64,000 nucleotides of DNA from VRUE01 sp963701265 (lineage in GTDB: Bacteria; Actinomycetota; Thermoleophilia; Solirubrobacterales; 70-9): contig OY969581.1 in the NCBI GenBank assembly GCA_963701265.1, positions 434,001 through 498,000 of the forward strand, given 5' to 3'. Both the position numbers and the translations under genes were made by a program. The notes under the pieces are model-generated. The model saw nothing but the letters and a program-made list of their open reading frames with translations, did not search any database and was not told where the DNA came from. Numbering within the stretch: the stretch's first letter is position 1; each line of letters starts with the position of its first letter. Of the stretch, positions 61,486 through 64,000 are shown in pieces.

Positions 61486-61608
61486 ACGGGAGAGGGACAG
61501 CGCAGGGGTGAGCGGGTCCACCCCTGGGGGGTCTGGGAGGGGTGGCGGATGCGGGCGAAGCTGGGGACACAGAGCAGTCACCCACCTCACTGACACAAGG
61601 AGACTCAA

Positions 61609-62238
61609 ATGACCCGCACGCGCACCGCCCAGAAGATCACCCGCCGCATCGGCCTTGTTGCCGCCGTCGCCAGCCTCGCCCTCGCCGTCGTCCCGGCCGC
61701 CAGTCAGGCCAAGGCGCCGGTCAAGTTCGGCGCCATGCTCAACTCGAAGGTTCAGCCATCCAACTCGCTGCCGGGCCTCACCTGCAACGGTCCCGAAACC
61801 GCGCTCGAGCCCTGCACGATGGTCCTCAACGAAGCTTACGGTCGTCCGGATGGCGGCGAGTTCGCGCCGAAGACCGGCACGATCAAGAAGCTCCGGTTGA
61901 TCGCCGGCGGTCCTGGCAGCTTCCGCCTGATGGCGGTGAAGAAGATCAACGGCACCGACGCGATCGCCAAGCGCTACGGGCAGAGGATCAACTACATCGG
62001 CCAGTCCGAATCGGCCGAAGAAGAAGGTGACTACAGGGTCGAGTCCTTCGACGTCAACATGAAGATCAAGAAGGGCGAGCAGCTGGCCCTGCGCGGCAGC
62101 ATCACCTCGATGATCCGCTGCTCCTCGGGTGGCGACAACACCCTGATCTACACGCCGCCGCTGTTCCTCGGCGGCTACTTCACCCCGGCCAGCGACACCG
62201 ACGGCTGCTGGCTGCTGATGGAGGCAGTGATCCGCTAG
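61609..62238 (+). CDS. secreted protein, unknown function
   Basis: The 209-residue protein has a twin-charged N-terminus and signal peptide (cleavage near AASQA-K at 34-35). The mature part is beta-rich with three Cys and a segment GTIKKLRLIAGGPGSFRLMAVKKI. It resembles the lectin- or carbohydrate-binding-like secreted proteins common in this group, but I cannot name a family. GGAG lies upstream of the ATG. It ends at a hairpin terminator. Confidence 0.82.
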   Translation: MTRTRTAQKITRRIGLVAAVASLALAVVPAASQAKAPVKFGAMLNSKVQPSNSLPGLTCNGPETALEPCTMVLNEAYGRPDGGEFAPKTGTIKKLRLIAGGPGSFRLMAVKKINGTDAIAKRYGQRINYIGQSESAEEEGDYRVESFDVNMKIKKGEQLALRGSITSMIRCSSGGDNTLIYTPPLFLGGYFTPASDTDGCWLLMEAVIR

Positions 62239-62262
62239 CTCCCAATTCCTCTCCCTGGCGCA

Positions 62263-62286
62263 CGAGGCCCGCTCCGGCGGGCCTCG
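62263..62286. terminator. bidirectional hairpin terminator
   Basis: CGAGGCCCGC-TCCG-GCGGGCCTCG forms a 10-bp perfect stem with a 4-base loop. It lies between the 3' ends of two convergent genes (62238 and 62293). No strong T-run follows. Confidence 0.8.
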
Positions 62287-62292
62287 CTGCGT

Positions 62293-63039
62293 TCAGCCGC
62301 GCTCGACCTGTGACCCGCCGACGATGGCCTCCGTGCCATCGTCGGCGAACACGATCCAGGCCTTGTTGCCGCCGTCGTAGTCGGGTGCCCAGAGCTTCAG
62401 CGTCGCCGGGCGGCCCCAGACGGTGACGTCCTCGGAGCCGGTCTCGGCCTCGCCGCGCCAGATCTGCACGAAGGGGTTGTTCTCACGCTCGGCGCCGATC
62501 GTCGTCGGCTCGCGGTGCCCGGGATGGACGGTCGTCTCCGGGTGCAGCTCCATCAGCTTCATCACCGAGGCGCGCAGGTCGTCAATGCCGCTGGCGCCCG
62601 GCGCCATCGTGCCGCCGACGGTGCCCTTGAAGAGGACGTCGGCGGTGAAGACGTCGCTGCCGTTGACGAGGAAGGCGACGTGGCCGGAGGCGTGGCCCGG
62701 CGTGGAGATCGCTTCGATCTCCAGGTTGCCGGTGCTGAGCGTCCCGCCGTCAGCGATTGTCTCGGAGACCTCGTCCTCGATTTCGGCCAGGGCCTCGGCG
62801 TGCGCCACCATCGGCACCCCGCCGAGCCGCTCGCGCGCCGCGGCCAGGCCGGCGATGTGATCGGCGTGCGGGTGGGTGATCAGGATGTGGGTGATCTCGA
62901 TCCCGTCCTGCTCGGCGCGCTCGAGCAGCGGCCCGAGGTCGTCGTTGCCGTCGATCAGCACCCCCTTGCCGCCGGCTTCGTCAGCGACGAGGTAGGCGTT
63001 GGACAGCCACTGCGGGTTCTCGGTCCTCTCGACGATCAA
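62293..63039 (-). CDS. metallo-beta-lactamase-fold hydrolase (glyoxalase II-like)
   Basis: The 248-residue protein carries THPHADHI (HxHxDH), STPGHASGHVAFL, VFTADVLFKGTVG and VHPGHREPTTIGAERENNPF. The order and spacing match glyoxalase II-type thioesterases of the MBL superfamily with a dinuclear metal site. It is cytoplasmic. A short C-terminal region of about 45 residues is not part of the typical domain. Substrate not determined. Confidence 0.9.
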   Translation of the reverse strand: MIVERTENPQWLSNAYLVADEAGGKGVLIDGNDDLGPLLERAEQDGIEITHILITHPHADHIAGLAAARERLGGVPMVAHAEALAEIEDEVSETIADGGTLSTGNLEIEAISTPGHASGHVAFLVNGSDVFTADVLFKGTVGGTMAPGASGIDDLRASVMKLMELHPETTVHPGHREPTTIGAERENNPFVQIWRGEAETGSEDVTVWGRPATLKLWAPDYDGGNKAWIVFADDGTEAIVGGSQVERG

Positions 63040-63123
63040 GCGCGTCTCCTTCCGGGGACTGAACTGCTCAAGGTTGGGCGGGGACTTGGAACTCTCCCAG
63101 ACTCGACTCTTCAGCGGAGGGGA

Positions 63124-63882
63124 TCAGGCACCGACCGGCGCAGCGCTTCCCGCCAGCAGCGCCTCGGCGACCAGGTCCGGGTCATCCCAGGTCGGCGTAT
63201 GGCCGACCGCGGGCAGAGTGAGGAAACGGGCGCCGGCGGGGCGGCGCTCGGGCCGCGGCGGGCCGACGAGGCGGTCGAGCTCGCCCCAGGCGAGGGTCAC
63301 CGGGATCTGCGGGTAGTCCGTCGGGTCGAAGACGTGGGTGCGCATCGCGCGGTTGGCGCCGTCGTAGCCGTTGGCATCGATCCAGCCGAGCACCAGGCGG
63401 CGCCCGGCTGCGGCGGGGATGCGCCCGGGGTGGGCGGCGAAGGTGGCGAGGGCTCGCTCCCGCACCCGGCGGCTGTACAGCGCGACCGCAACGAGTGGGC
63501 GCAGGCGCCGGGCCCAGAGGCGCGGGTTGCTGCGCCGCTCGCCGATCGGCGCCCGCCAGAGGCCGGCGGGGGAGATCGCGGTGACCGAGGCCGCCCAGCC
63601 GGCCCGTCCCATCTCCAGTGCGACCCAGCCGCCGAGTGAGTTGCCGGCCACGTGGGGCCGCTCAATCCCCAGCTCGAGGCAGCGCTCGTGCACCGCCGCG
63701 GCAAGGTTGGCGGCGCTCGGCTCGACCTGGGCGGCGAGCGGCGGCGCGTCGCCGAAGCCCGGCAGGTCGATCGCGACCGGCTCGCGCTCGGCCTCGAGCA
63801 GCTCGAGCACCGGACTCCAGATCTCCTTCGAGCCGCCGAGGCCGTGGAGCAGCAGCAGCGGCTCGCGCCGCTCTTCGCTCAC
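63124..63882 (-). CDS. alpha/beta-fold hydrolase
   Basis: The product is about 252 residues. Motifs are LLLLHGLGGSKEIW (oxyanion), VAGNSLGGWVALEMG (Ser nucleophile), AWGELDRLVG (Asp) and VGHTPTWDDPD (His). GTG 63882 gives a four-base overlap with the upstream stop and GGAG at a proper distance; GTG 63888 is the alternative. The preceding gene encodes a cyclopropane-fatty-acid-synthase-like methyltransferase, so a lipid-related substrate is possible. This is inference. Confidence 0.87.
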   Translation of the reverse strand: MSEERREPLLLLHGLGGSKEIWSPVLELLEAEREPVAIDLPGFGDAPPLAAQVEPSAANLAAAVHERCLELGIERPHVAGNSLGGWVALEMGRAGWAASVTAISPAGLWRAPIGERRSNPRLWARRLRPLVAVALYSRRVRERALATFAAHPGRIPAAAGRRLVLGWIDANGYDGANRAMRTHVFDPTDYPQIPVTLAWGELDRLVGPPRPERRPAGARFLTLPAVGHTPTWDDPDLVAEALLAGSAAPVGA

Positions 63883-64000
63883 CGCCACTCCGGCTTCGCC
63901 AGCAGCAGCTGCACGTTGCCGATGCGGCGCTCGCGGAAGCCCGCCTCCGAGGAGCAGAGGTAGAACTCCCAGAGGCGGCGGAAACGCTCGTCGTAGCCGC
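63879..64000 (-). CDS. C-terminal end of a cyclopropane-fatty-acyl-phospholipid synthase-like methyltransferase (5' part outside window)
   Basis: Only about 39 codons are visible. They read GYDERFRRLWEFYLCSSEAGFRERRIGNVQLLLAKPEW and stop at 63879-63881. This matches the conserved C-terminus of CFA synthases and related SAM-dependent methyltransferases (FxRxWExYLxxxEAGFR...xxxQ). The visible part lacks the SAM motif. The stop overlaps the start of the alpha/beta hydrolase gene. The family call rests on this tail only. Confidence 0.7.
   Translation of the reverse strand, partial: GYDERFRRLWEFYLCSSEAGFRERRIGNVQLLLAKPEWR

Overview
The window looks like a chromosome segment of a high-GC actinobacterium, most likely from the Thermoleophilia/Solirubrobacterales. 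Supporting signs are very high GC, frequent GTG and TTG starts, a dnaK-grpE-dnaJ-hspR-clpB operon with a MerR-type HspR, inositol-phosphate and phosphatidylinositol genes, an F420-type luciferase-family oxidoreductase, an MpaB/DUF2236 protein, and several secreted proteins that resemble nothing I can name. The taxonomic call is inference from gene content. I see no rRNA, phage, insertion sequence or CRISPR array. No stretch longer than about 300 bases lacks a gene.

Layout. 0-3 kb: a DsbA/HCCA-isomerase-like protein cut by the window edge, an AbrB/PIN toxin-antitoxin pair, lpdA and a small membrane protein. 3-7 kb: thiamine synthesis, with thiE divergent from a TPP-riboswitch-led thiO and a fused thiS-thiG, then tRNA-Lys and a LOG protein. 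7-11 kb: purF-purN-purH. 11-18 kb: a secreted protein, a divergent TetR/MFS pair with a shared operator-like palindrome, and a complete sugar ABC transporter. 18-22 kb: purC-purS-purQ-purL. 22-25.5 kb: a P450, a zinc-ribbon class III cyclase, a thioredoxin-fold protein and a second toxin-antitoxin pair. 25.4-29 kb: GYD protein-purD-purE-purB. 29-31.5 kb: a secreted muralytic-type protein and a membrane partner. 31.5-38 kb: the heat-shock operon. 38-42 kb: a His-rich secreted phosphoesterase, a cytochrome c, endonuclease III and an alpha/beta hydrolase. 41.5-44.3 kb: a phosphatidylinositol module (PAP2-type membrane enzyme, CDP-alcohol phosphatidyltransferase, ino1). 44.4-49 kb: a GT4-PHP fusion, a degenerate uracil-DNA-glycosylase-fold protein, an F420 oxidoreductase, an RNA methyltransferase and a histone/phasin-like protein. 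49-54 kb: an EEP phosphoesterase divergent from argF-lgt-prmC-lysS. 54-64 kb: two SDR enzymes, tRNA-Val, two tandem secreted paralogues, an MpaB-like protein, a short FtsH, an FHA-HTH regulator, a secreted protein, an MBL hydrolase, an alpha/beta hydrolase and the C-terminal end of a cyclopropane-fatty-acid-synthase-like methyltransferase.

Together these supply most of de novo IMP synthesis (purF, N, L, S, Q, E, C, B, H and D; purM and purK are not here), thiazole synthesis and coupling, inositol lipid synthesis, protein quality control and sugar import. The most unusual signal is a dispersed palindrome of about 50 bp, present three times (2686-2734, 49756-49808, 61441-61485). In one frame it is stop-free and encodes nearly the same peptide on either strand, and one copy lies in frame inside a phosphoesterase gene. 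This resembles the behaviour of Rickettsia palindromic elements. Other points of interest are a LysRS with a rewritten lysine-binding motif, a UDG-fold protein without catalytic motifs, an antitoxin with no canonical start codon, divergent leaderless gene pairs, and large nested intergenic hairpins.
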